NCBI RefSeq assembly: GCF_000770795.1
Contig: NZ_JRKJ01000003.1
Location: forward strand, 62,001 to 126,000
DNA: 64,000 nucleotides
DNA from: Lysobacter dokdonensis DS-58
GTDB lineage: Bacteria; Pseudomonadota; Gammaproteobacteria; Xanthomonadales; Xanthomonadaceae
Direction of reading: 5' to 3'
Part shown: piece after piece, positions 1 through 11,688 of the stretch
Numbering within the stretch: position 1 is the first letter of the stretch
Layout of the letters: the number at the start of each line of letters is the position of its first letter
Translations under genes and position numbers: made by a program
Notes under the pieces: model-generated
What the model was told of the DNA's origin: nothing
Seen by the model: only the letters and a program-made list of their open reading frames with translations
The model's database searches: none

Positions 1-2
1 TC

Positions 3-2410
<2,408 letters not shown>

Positions 2411-2466
2411 CGGCGGAGTACCTCGGGTGAGACGGAAAGGGGCGCGGATTCTAACCCCCCGCGCCC

Positions 2467-4317
2467 TCAGCGATGGTGATAGGTGGGCTTGCCGCAGGCC
2501 TTGCGGATCTTGTGGGCGATCCAGCGGCGGTGCGGGGCGGTGCACACGATGATCGTGCCCGGCACCTGGAGGGCATCGACGATCTTGCGCAACTGCTTCT
2601 CTTCGCTGCCGAGCAGCATGCCCCGCCAAGCCACGAGCAGGACGAAATGCGGGACGCTCGCATCGGCACCGAGATCGCGTCGCACGAGCCAGGCCTTCTT
2701 CACCTTGCCGTGGGATGCAAGCGTCTCGCGCAGCGTCTCGAGCGCGGCATCGTCGAGCCCGTGCGCCACCAGGTTCCGGCCGTCGACGGTGTTGCGGATC
2801 CGGTCGATCGCCTCGTCCGAGCGGCGCTGGCGACGCAACTGTTCGGCGACGTCCTCGCGCAGCGCATCGTCGGCGCCGGTGCGTGCGTAATACGCATCCA
2901 CGAGCGGGAGCAGCACGTTCCGCGATTCGGGCTCGAGCCGCATCGCTTCGCGGAGGAAAGCCTCGCCTGCGGCGTCGTCGCGCTCCAGCAACAGCACGCC
3001 GAGCCGGGCTTGCGCGTACGCATCACCGGGATTGGCGGCGACCGCGATGCGGAACGCGGCGATCGCGTCTTCCGGCGTGCGCAGCTCGTCGATGATGCGT
3101 GCGTATTCGACGTGTTCGTCCGCGGTGCGCTCGGCCTTCGCCTCGAGTTCGACCAACCGCTCGGCGCCGGCCTTGCAGCGCGCGCCCACTTCTTCCCACA
3201 TCGGCGCGGCGAACGCGCGCCACTGCGCGCTCAGCTCGGCCTCCAGCGTCGGCAGGAAATCGCCCAGCAACGCCTGCGCGGCACTGCCCGCGCTCGCGTG
3301 GATCACCACTTCGTCCACGCCCAGCGACTGCAGGCGCACCGCGAGGGCGGGATGGGTGTCTTCGGGCGACGTCGTTTCCGACAGGATGCGCTGCGCGAGC
3401 GCTTCGGCATCGTCCACCGGCGTGCGCAGGAACGCGGCGATATCGCGATGCACGACGTCGGGCGGGGCCGTGCCGGCGCGCATCGCGACGTCGAGGCCGG
3501 GCCAGAACCGGCCCTGCAGGCCATGGCTCGCCGCGGACATCCGCACCAGCGCCTGCCCGATCGCGGCGCGGCCGGCGATGCGCGCGGCGGTGTTGTCGGC
3601 CTCGAACTCCTGCTGGCGCGCCAGCGCGAAGCTGTAGGCGTTGAAATACGGCGCATACCATTCGAAGAAGCGCGAGAACAGGCGCGCGAACCACGAGCGT
3701 TGCACGTGCAGCGCTTCGAGCAGGCGATACCAGCTCAGGCGCACGCGGTAGATCCACCCGGAAAAACGCCCGTGCCCGCCGCCGAAATGGCCGAACTCGT
3801 GCGCGACCACCGCGGCGAACTGGTCGCGGTCGAGCGCCTGCATCAACGGCAGCCCGAGCACCAGGTAATGGCGATGGCCGAACAGGCCCAGCGCGCGCGG
3901 CATCATGCAGGCGGCGGCGTTGAGGTCGCCGTCGATGTAGATGCCGTGCAGCCGCGGCGCGCCGGCCGCCACGCGGATGCGCTCGACTTCGGCCTGCAGC
4001 AAGGGCGCCTCACCCGGTGCCAGCCGGTGGCCGTCCGGCGGCGTGAACCGGATCCACAGCGCCCGCAGGACCATCCACCCGAGCGCGAGCGGGATCCAGA
4101 TGATCTTGATCAGTTTGAGCAACAGGATCGGGCTGATCGCGATCAGCGTGACCACCAGGCCGACCGAGACGCCCAGCGCGAGCACGAGCGACAACCCCAG
4201 CACGCCGAATCCCAGCGCGGCGAGCAAGGCCACCCGCATCTTGTAGGCGCCGGGCGACACCTGCGCGTCATGTTCCAGCCGCGCCACGAGGCGGCGGTGT
4301 TGTGCGATCGAACCCAT
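2467..4317 (-). CDS. M48-family membrane metallopeptidase with TPR-like C-terminus
   Basis: Predicted inner-membrane zinc endopeptidase of 616 aa. Two hydrophobic segments lie at about residues 27-57 and 59-88. The zinc motif HEFGH is at 173-177, and the third ligand is probably the glutamate in the later EFEADNTAAR segment, which has the M48 ExxxD form. After the catalytic domain there is a helical region with TPR-like periodicity (AEDAIAAFRIAVAANPGDAY and following). M48 enzymes such as HtpX and BepA act in envelope protein quality control; the substrate here is unknown. The start was put at MGSIAQHRR because the 18 codons before it look non-coding. It faces away from speE. Confidence 0.85.
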   Translation of the reverse strand: MGSIAQHRRLVARLEHDAQVSPGAYKMRVALLAALGFGVLGLSLVLALGVSVGLVVTLIAISPILLLKLIKIIWIPLALGWMVLRALWIRFTPPDGHRLAPGEAPLLQAEVERIRVAAGAPRLHGIYIDGDLNAAACMMPRALGLFGHRHYLVLGLPLMQALDRDQFAAVVAHEFGHFGGGHGRFSGWIYRVRLSWYRLLEALHVQRSWFARLFSRFFEWYAPYFNAYSFALARQQEFEADNTAARIAGRAAIGQALVRMSAASHGLQGRFWPGLDVAMRAGTAPPDVVHRDIAAFLRTPVDDAEALAQRILSETTSPEDTHPALAVRLQSLGVDEVVIHASAGSAAQALLGDFLPTLEAELSAQWRAFAAPMWEEVGARCKAGAERLVELEAKAERTADEHVEYARIIDELRTPEDAIAAFRIAVAANPGDAYAQARLGVLLLERDDAAGEAFLREAMRLEPESRNVLLPLVDAYYARTGADDALREDVAEQLRRQRRSDEAIDRIRNTVDGRNLVAHGLDDAALETLRETLASHGKVKKAWLVRRDLGADASVPHFVLLVAWRGMLLGSEEKQLRKIVDALQVPGTIIVCTAPHRRWIAHKIRKACGKPTYHHR

Positions 4318-4421
4318 CCGTACGACTCCCCCTGAATCGGGGCGGATTTTAGCGCGCGGCCGGTTGCCCACGCGGGCTCCGCTACAATCCGCACCCCCTC
4401 GCCCCCGCCGGACCCGCCGCG

Positions 4422-5758
<1,337 letters not shown>

Positions 5759-5760
5759 TC

Positions 5761-6027
5761 ATGATCGACCTGGAAAAACTGGACGACCTCGCGCGGCGCC
5801 TCAGCAGCCTCGTCCCGCCGTCCCTCCGGGAAGGTCGCGACGAGCTGCAGGAAAACTTCAAGTCCGTCCTGCAAACCGGCCTGACCAAGCTCGATCTCGT
5901 CACGCGCGAGGAATTCGAAGTGCAGCGCGCGGTCCTGCTGCGCACGCGTGAAAAGCTGGACGAGCTCCAGCGCACCGTCGCAGACCTCGAAGCGCAGCTC
6001 GACCCGTCCTCGCCGCCGCGCCACTGA
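5761..6027 (+). CDS. ubiK: Ubiquinone biosynthesis accessory factor UbiK
   Basis: Small coiled-coil protein of 88 aa (YqiC/BMFP family) that binds UbiJ and helps assemble the soluble ubiquinone-synthesis complex. The sequence is an amphipathic helix (MIDLEKLDDLARRLSSLV), then a region ending in a predicted coiled coil with the family hallmark VTREEFEVQRAVLLRTREKL. Start at 5761 was chosen because GAGGGA lies ten bases upstream; the in-frame ATG at 5752 has only one base of spacing. comM follows after 10 bp. The partner genes ubiJ and ubiB are in this window near 28-30 kb. Confidence 0.9.
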   Translation: MIDLEKLDDLARRLSSLVPPSLREGRDELQENFKSVLQTGLTKLDLVTREEFEVQRAVLLRTREKLDELQRTVADLEAQLDPSSPPRH

Positions 6028-6037
6028 GCGCACCGCC

Positions 6038-7534
6038 ATGGGGTTGTCGATCGTGCACACGCGTGCACGCGACGGCGTGCGCGCGCCTGCCGTCCGGGTG
6101 GAAGTGCATGTCGGCGCCGGCCTGCCGAACCTGACCATCGTCGGTTTGCCGCACGCCGCCGTGCGCGAGGCGAAGGACCGCGTGCGGGCCGCGTTGCAAT
6201 GCGCGCAATTCGTGTTTCCCGACGGCCGCATCACGGTGAACCTCGCGCCGGCGGACCTGCCCAAGCGCGGCGGGCGTTTCGACCTGCCCATCGCGCTCGG
6301 GATCCTTGCAGCGAGCGGGCAACTGTCGAACGACGCGCTGCGCGATGTCGAGTTCCTGGGCGAGCTCGGATTGACCGGCGAGTTGCGCACGGTCGACGGC
6401 GTGCTGCCCGCCGCGGTCGCCGCGGCGGAGGTTGGGCGCCGGTTGGTCGTCCCCGCCGGCAACGGCGCCGAAGCCGCGCTCGTCGCATCGGCCGATGTCG
6501 TGGTCGCGCGCACGCTGCTCGAGGTCTGCGCCGCGCTCGGCGGCGAGAAGACATTGCCGCGCGCAGAATCCGTGGCCGATGTGGTCGAGCAATCGGCGCC
6601 TGACTTGCGCGACGTGCGCGGCCAGCTGCGCGCGCGCCGCGCGCTCGAGATCGCGGCCGCGGGACAACATCATCTGCTGTTCATCGGCACGCCGGGATGC
6701 GGCAAGACGCTGCTCGCATCGCGCCTGCCCGGCCTGTTGCCCGAGGCCACCGAGACAGAAGCGCTGGAATCGGCGGCGGTCGCATCGATCAGCGGCCGCG
6801 GCGTCGACGCCGCGCGCTGGCGGTTGCGCCCCTTCCGGTCACCGCACCACACCACCAGCGCCGTCGCGCTGGTGGGCGGCGGCCCCGATGCGCGGCCCGG
6901 TGAAGTCTCGCTCGCGCACAATGGCGTGTTGTTCCTCGACGAATTGCCCGAGTGGGGCCGGCACGCGCTGCAGGTACTGCGCGAACCGCTCGAGGCCGGC
7001 AGCGTCGTGGTCGCGCGCGCGGCGACGCGCGCCGAATATCCCGCGCGCTTCCAGCTCGTCGCCGCCATGAATCCCTGCCCGTGCGGATGGGCCGGCGATG
7101 CGAGCGGCAAATGCCGGTGCCTGCCCCAGACCGTCGAGCGGTATCGCGCCCGCGTGTCGGGCCCGTTGCTCGACCGCATCGACCTGCACGTCGATGTCGC
7201 CCGCGTGCCGCCCGAGGTGCTCCGCGAAGACGCACCGCAAGGCGAAGCGAGCGCGGATGTGCGTGCACGCGTCGCCTGCGCGCGCACCCGTCAGCTCGAA
7301 CGCGCCGGCGTGCCCAACGCGCTGCTCGACCAGGCGGCGACGAACGCGACGTGCCGACTGGCGCCCGATGACCGCGCGCTGCTCGAGCGCGCGATCACCG
7401 CTTTCGACCTCTCCGCGCGCTCGCTGCACCGCATCCTGCGCGTCGCCCGCACCATCGCCGACCTCGATGGCAGCGACGACATCGCGACGCCGCACCTTTC
7501 CGAGGCGATCAGCTACCGTGTCATGGAGTACTGA
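6038..7534 (+). CDS. comM: ComM/YifB-family AAA+ helicase
   Basis: AAA+ ATPase of 498 aa. ComM forms a hexameric helicase that promotes branch migration of transforming DNA during natural transformation. The order is an N-terminal LonC-like domain (about 1-180), Walker A GTPGCGKT near 217-224, Walker B in GVLFLDELPEW, a cysteine-rich zinc-type patch near 346-361 (NPCPCGW, CRC) and a C-terminal lid domain. Start follows ubiK by 10 bp, so the two are probably co-transcribed. The stop is 6 bp from the convergent DUF5694 gene. Confidence 0.93.
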   Translation: MGLSIVHTRARDGVRAPAVRVEVHVGAGLPNLTIVGLPHAAVREAKDRVRAALQCAQFVFPDGRITVNLAPADLPKRGGRFDLPIALGILAASGQLSNDALRDVEFLGELGLTGELRTVDGVLPAAVAAAEVGRRLVVPAGNGAEAALVASADVVVARTLLEVCAALGGEKTLPRAESVADVVEQSAPDLRDVRGQLRARRALEIAAAGQHHLLFIGTPGCGKTLLASRLPGLLPEATETEALESAAVASISGRGVDAARWRLRPFRSPHHTTSAVALVGGGPDARPGEVSLAHNGVLFLDELPEWGRHALQVLREPLEAGSVVVARAATRAEYPARFQLVAAMNPCPCGWAGDASGKCRCLPQTVERYRARVSGPLLDRIDLHVDVARVPPEVLREDAPQGEASADVRARVACARTRQLERAGVPNALLDQAATNATCRLAPDDRALLERAITAFDLSARSLHRILRVARTIADLDGSDDIATPHLSEAISYRVMEY

Positions 7535-7540
7535 TTCGCG

Positions 7541-8401
7541 TCACTTCGACGCCGCAGCCTGCGGCAACCACCGCTGCGTGTCCTGCAACCGGTACTTCCC
7601 CGAGTCCGCCGCCAACTGGCGCAGCCAGTTGCCGTGCCCCGCGCCGTAAATCACAAGCACTCGGTCGCCGGGTTCGGTCTTGCGCACGATGTTGTTGAAG
7701 ATCATCAGGTTGCGGCCGTACCAGAGCATGTCCCAGTTCGCGCCGATGGGATCGTCGGCGGTGCCGTACAAGCCGATGCGGAAATACGCGCGCGCATTCG
7801 CCTGGATCCATTCGGGGGAATTCAGGCGCACGAGCATGTCGCCGATCGTGCCGTTGGCCAGCGTGCGCTGGTCTTCGTCGGCCTTCGCCTTGCCGGCGGC
7901 CATGTCCGCTGCGCGCTGCGCCTGCTGTCCGTGGCGCTCGATGGCCTGGAGGTAATCGACGCTCGCCTCGTCCTTGATCGGTCCCATGTCGTTCCAGTCG
8001 ACAGCGATCACACCCGGCAATTTCTGGTCGCACGCGATGCGGAACCCGAGCTGCTCGCTTTCGTCGCGCGTCAGCGGGCGCTTGCCATGGCAGGACGCCG
8101 CGAACGCATCGTCGAGCTTCGCCTGGGAGGCGACTTGCGCTTCGACCATGATCTTCGTGGGCTTGAACCGGGCGATCGCTTCGGCGACCTGCGCGATCTC
8201 GCGCTGGCGCTTGTCGGCGAGCACGTCGTCGGCGCGCGTGTTGTGCACGTCGCGGCCCGGGTTATCCATGTGGAAGCTGCCGACGAACAGGAAATCGGCG
8301 TCGGGTTGCGGATCCGTCGGCGGCGCGGCGGCGGCGGCGCCCGCGGAGGCCAGGGCGGTGGCGATCAGCGACAGGGCAAGGCGGCGGTGCATCGCGGGCA
8401 T
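7541..8401 (-). CDS. Exported DUF5694 domain protein
   Basis: Predicted secreted protein of 286 aa with a signal peptide (MHRRLALSLIATALASAGA, AAA-type cleavage near residue 26; an ATG at 8392 gives a form 3 aa shorter). The mature part has conserved-looking GSFHMDNPGRD, IMVEAQ and YGAGHGNWLRQL segments, typical of DUF5694, which I place near the TIKI/TraB/EreA-like superfamily of metal-dependent hydrolases. No substrate is known. The neighbouring gene is divergent across a 79-bp gap. Confidence 0.8.
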   Translation of the reverse strand: MPAMHRRLALSLIATALASAGAAAAAPPTDPQPDADFLFVGSFHMDNPGRDVHNTRADDVLADKRQREIAQVAEAIARFKPTKIMVEAQVASQAKLDDAFAASCHGKRPLTRDESEQLGFRIACDQKLPGVIAVDWNDMGPIKDEASVDYLQAIERHGQQAQRAADMAAGKAKADEDQRTLANGTIGDMLVRLNSPEWIQANARAYFRIGLYGTADDPIGANWDMLWYGRNLMIFNNIVRKTEPGDRVLVIYGAGHGNWLRQLAADSGKYRLQDTQRWLPQAAASK

Positions 8402-8480
8402 TCGTCGATCTCCTCGGGGGTGTTAACGCGCGAACCCTCCCGCGCGTCATGTAGGCGACAGGATGCGAGGAGACGCGACG

Positions 8481-9476
8481 ATGGCGAAGGTGCGATAGCG
8501 ATGGGGACTTGCGGCACTTGCCGTGCCGCCGATGGTTTTGGCCGGAGTATTCGGCTACGCCGCCTGGACGGCACAGCGCGCCGACTACGGGTGGCGGCCG
8601 TCGCCGCATCGCCCGGCTTACGCGGTGGGTACGGGGCCGACGGTCGCGATCGACCACGGGCACCACAACGCGTCGACCGCGAACTGGTGGGGGCGTTACT
8701 GGCCCTTCGGCCGATTGCTGCGCGAGGACGGCTATCGCGTGCGCTACTCCGAAGCCGCGTTCACGCCCGCGATGCTCGGTGCGGCGCAGGTCCTCGTGAT
8801 CGCCAATGCCTCGGGCGGTGCCAAACCACAGTTCCTGGGCATCAACCTGCCGTGGGGCGGCGGGGCGGATCGCAGCGCGCCCGCCTTCACCGCCGCGGAA
8901 ATCGCGGCGCTGCGGACCTGGGTCGCGGACGGCGGACGATTGCTGCTCATCGCCGACCACGCGCCGTTCGGTGCAGCGAATGCGGCGCTCGCGTCCGCCT
9001 TCGGCGTGCGCATGCATGCCGGGTTCGCGGAGGTGCCGGGCGAGGTGTCGGACCCGTTGCGCTTCACGCGCGGCAACGCGCGGCTCGATGTCGCGCATCC
9101 CATCGTGTCCGGCGCCGGCGGTGGCGCACCGGTGGCCTGCGTGCAGACCTTCACCGGCCAGTCGCTCGACGCCCCGGCCGGCGCGGCGAACTTGCTCCGC
9201 CTGCCGCGCGGCACAGTGGAAACCATCGACGATCACGGCACACTGCGCGAAACGCCGGCCGGTGCGTCGCAGGGACTGGCGTTCGATTACGGCAAGGGGC
9301 GCGTGGTCGTGCTCGGCGAGGCGGCGATGCTCACCGCGCAGGTGGCCGATCGCCAGCCCTTCGGCATGCAGTCGCCCGATTGCGACAACGTCGCCTTCGC
9401 GCGCAACGTACTGCGGTGGTTGCGTCCGCAGGATTCCAACGGTCTTGGAACGGGAGAGCGCCATGCGCGGCGATGA
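8481..9476 (+). pseudogene. DUF4350/GATase1-like exported protein with amber codon in its signal sequence
   Basis: The best start by position is ATG 8481, with GAGGAG at 8467-8472 eight bases upstream, but codon 6 is TAG (8496-8498). Past it the same frame encodes a hydrophobic stretch (RWGLAALAVPPMVLAGVFG) that would complete a signal peptide or membrane anchor, then about 300 residues with a class I glutamine-amidotransferase-like fold (LVIANASGG, WVADGGRLLLIADH, GKGRVVVLGEAAML). No nucleophilic cysteine of the usual GATase kind is evident. Translation could restart at GTG 8523 or ATG 8532, giving 317 or 314 aa. The downstream part has no other stop, so it may still be expressed. It overlaps the next gene by 14 bp. 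Confidence 0.7.
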
Positions 9477-9921
9477 ACTGGTGATGTTCGCGGTGTTGGT
9501 GGTGGGGATCGTGGCGTTGGCGGTGGTGCATCTGGCGCGTCGCCGATTGCAGGCGAAACGGCGGATGAGCCGCGACGCGATGACCTTGCGCCTGGCCGAG
9601 CGCTTCGGCGAGGGCGATGCCTTCGTGGCATTCGCACGCTCCCCCGAAGGCCGCGTGCTCATGGAGAACGAGTACGCGCCGGCCGCGATGGCGCATCGCA
9701 TCCTCGGGTTGCTGCAGTTCGGCATCGTCGCGTGCGCGATCGGCGTGGCCTTCCTCGTCAATGGCGTGGCGCCGCCGGCGGGCGCAGACATCAACCTCGT
9801 GCGCGAAGCCGATGAGGCGCGCTGGTGGGGCTGGCTCGCGATCGGGCTCGGCATCGGACTGGTGATCGCGAGCGGCGTGAGTGCAGCCATCGCCCGCAAG
9901 TGGCGCGTCCTGGGCGATTGA
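9463..9921 (+). CDS. Small three-helix membrane protein, unknown
   Basis: No family recognised. The 152-aa product has three predicted membrane segments: about 7-24 (VMFAVLVVGIVALAVVHL), 78-100 (GLLQFGIVACAIGVAFLV) and 123-145 (WLAIGLGIGLVIASGVSAAI), with a basic, soluble stretch between the first two. The ATG overlaps the end of the previous gene by 14 bp and the next gene, an ECF sigma factor, starts 3 bp after its stop, so all three are probably translated from one mRNA. It could be an accessory of the sigma factor, but nothing in the sequence proves this. Confidence 0.75.
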   Translation: MRGDELVMFAVLVVGIVALAVVHLARRRLQAKRRMSRDAMTLRLAERFGEGDAFVAFARSPEGRVLMENEYAPAAMAHRILGLLQFGIVACAIGVAFLVNGVAPPAGADINLVREADEARWWGWLAIGLGIGLVIASGVSAAIARKWRVLGD

Positions 9922-9924
9922 TCG

Positions 9925-10395
9925 ATGCGAGCGGACGGCTTCGCGTCCTTCTACGCGGAACACCACGCCAAGCTGTGGGCGTATCTCGTTCGGATGGGCG
10001 CATCGCATGCGCTGGCGTCGGACCTGACGCAGGAGACGTTCGTACGTTGGCTCGAGCGGAACGACGCCGCATTCGAAGGCAATGCCCGCGCGTATCTGTA
10101 CCGCGTCGCGCTGAATCTGTATTTCGACCACGCGCGACGCGGCAAGCGCGAAGTCGCCTGGGATGCGGTGACGGACGTCGCAGCGGCGACCCCTGGCGAT
10201 GCGGAGATCCCGCAACACGTCTGGCGGCGCCTCACCACGCGGGAGCGGCAGCTGCTCTGGCTGTCGTACGCCGAAGGATTCACGCACGACGAAATTGCAT
10301 CGATCACGCACCTGGCCGCAGGCAGCATCCGCGTGCTGCTGTCGCGTGCGCGGGCGCGGTTCAAGACGTTGCAGGAGGAACACGACCATGCATGA
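9925..10395 (+). CDS. ECF-type RNA polymerase sigma factor
   Basis: Sigma-70-family extracytoplasmic-function factor of 156 aa. Region 2 is FYAEHHAKLWAYLV through DLTQETFVRWL, and region 4 is LTTRERQLLWLSYAEGFTHD with the helix-turn-helix ending in GSIRVLLSRARARFK. There is no region 1 or 3. It is followed by an overlapping gene for a small membrane protein in the place where an anti-sigma factor usually lies. The signal and regulon cannot be read from the sequence. Confidence 0.92.
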   Translation: MRADGFASFYAEHHAKLWAYLVRMGASHALASDLTQETFVRWLERNDAAFEGNARAYLYRVALNLYFDHARRGKREVAWDAVTDVAAATPGDAEIPQHVWRRLTTRERQLLWLSYAEGFTHDEIASITHLAAGSIRVLLSRARARFKTLQEEHDHA

Positions 10396-10684
10396 CGACA
10401 CGGAATTCCGGGCCATGTTCGAAGCGGACGCGCGCGCGTTGCGCACGTCCGCGCCGACGCCGCCGCCTCCCTGGCGCATCGCACAGGCCGCACGCGCGCG
10501 TGCGGCACGGCGTTTGGCGCGGCGAGTGCGCTGGCTCTGGCGCATCGCGACGATCGCGTTCGTCGCTGCCGCCATTCCCGTCGTGCTGCACGATCCGCGC
10601 ACGCTCCCGGGGCTCGTCGCGCCCCTGTTGCTGGGCGCGCTCGCCTGCTGGCGCGACGAACCAGGCGTCCCCCGCGACGCCTAG
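10388..10684 (+). CDS. Small membrane protein, candidate anti-sigma factor
   Basis: A 98-aa protein overlapping the sigma factor gene by 8 bp. An acidic N-terminus (MHDDTEFRAMFEADARAL) is followed by a proline run, a strongly basic stretch (about 35-50) and two predicted membrane helices near 51-66 and 73-87. Position and topology suggest it could tether the sigma factor at the membrane, but there is no recognisable ZAS or RsgI-type domain and it is shorter than most anti-sigma factors. Its stop overlaps the convergent nrdB stop by 4 bp. Confidence 0.7.
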   Translation: MHDDTEFRAMFEADARALRTSAPTPPPPWRIAQAARARAARRLARRVRWLWRIATIAFVAAAIPVVLHDPRTLPGLVAPLLLGALACWRDEPGVPRDA

Positions 10685-11688
10685 AACGCGTGGTCGAACG
10701 CCACCTCGCCCTGCACGCCCACCTGGTAGGCCGACACGCGCCGTTCGAAGAAGTTCGTCACTTCCTGCACGTCCTGCAGATCCATGAAGGGGAAGGGATT
10801 GCGCGAGCGGAAGCGCGGCGGCAGGCCAAGTTGCGCGAGGCGCTGGTCCGCGCAGTACTGCAGGTATTCGCGCATGTCGCGGATCGACAGGCCGGCCACC
10901 CCGCCGGACAGCGTGTCTTCGGCGAAGGCCACTTCGCACTCCACTGCTTCCTCCATCATCGCGACCACTTGCGCGCGAAAGTCGTCGTCGACCAGGTCGG
11001 GCTCCTCTTCGCGCGCGGTGCGGAAAACGTCGAACGCGAAGGCCATGTGCCCGCTCTCGTCGCGGAACACCCAGTTGGTGCCCGCCGCCAGGCCGTGCAG
11101 CAAGCCGCGCGAGCGCAGGTAGTACACGTACGCGAACGCGCCGAAGAAGAACAGGCCTTCGATGCACCCGGCGAAGCATGCGAGGTTCAGCAGGAACTGG
11201 CGCCGTTGCGCGCGCGTCTCGAGCCGCTGGACGTCGCGGATCGACTCCATCCACTTGAAGCAGAACGCCGCCTTGCGCTGGATCGACGGAATATTGTCCA
11301 CGGCGGCGAAGGCGCGTGCGCGTTCGGCCGGATCCGGCAGATAGGTATCCAGCAACGTAAGGTAGAACTGCACGTGCAGCGCCTCCTCGTACAACTGGCG
11401 CGAGAGGAACATGCGCGCCTCGGGTGCGTTGATGTGCTGGTAGAGGTTCAACACCAGGTTGTTGGAGACGATCGAGTCGCCGGTGGCGAAGAAGGCCACG
11501 AGGCGTTCGACGAGGTGGCGTTCGGCGGGACCGAACTTGTGGTGCAGGTCATTGAGGTCGAGCGAGAAGTCCACCTCTTCCACCGTCCACGTATTGCGCA
11601 CCGCATTGCGGTACATCTCGTAGAAGCGCGGGTAGCGCATCGGGCGCAAGGTCAGTTCGAATCCCGGGTCGAGCAGGCGCGCGGTCAC
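10681..11688 (-). CDS. nrdB: Ribonucleotide reductase class Ia, beta subunit
   Basis: R2 subunit (335 aa) that holds the di-iron tyrosyl radical cofactor. Visible ligands and radical residue: an acidic ligand in FATGDS (D71), EEALHVQFY with E102, H105 and the radical Tyr109, and the second ExxH pair in ECEVAFAED and RDESGHMAF. The start is the GTG at 11688, which overlaps the nrdA stop in a GTGA tetramer, and the next residues (TARLLDPGFELTLRPM) fit the N-terminus I recall for xanthomonad R2 proteins. Co-transcribed with nrdA and therefore under the B12 riboswitch upstream. Confidence 0.95.
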   Translation of the reverse strand: MTARLLDPGFELTLRPMRYPRFYEMYRNAVRNTWTVEEVDFSLDLNDLHHKFGPAERHLVERLVAFFATGDSIVSNNLVLNLYQHINAPEARMFLSRQLYEEALHVQFYLTLLDTYLPDPAERARAFAAVDNIPSIQRKAAFCFKWMESIRDVQRLETRAQRRQFLLNLACFAGCIEGLFFFGAFAYVYYLRSRGLLHGLAAGTNWVFRDESGHMAFAFDVFRTAREEEPDLVDDDFRAQVVAMMEEAVECEVAFAEDTLSGGVAGLSIRDMREYLQYCADQRLAQLGLPPRFRSRNPFPFMDLQDVQEVTNFFERRVSAYQVGVQGEVAFDHAF

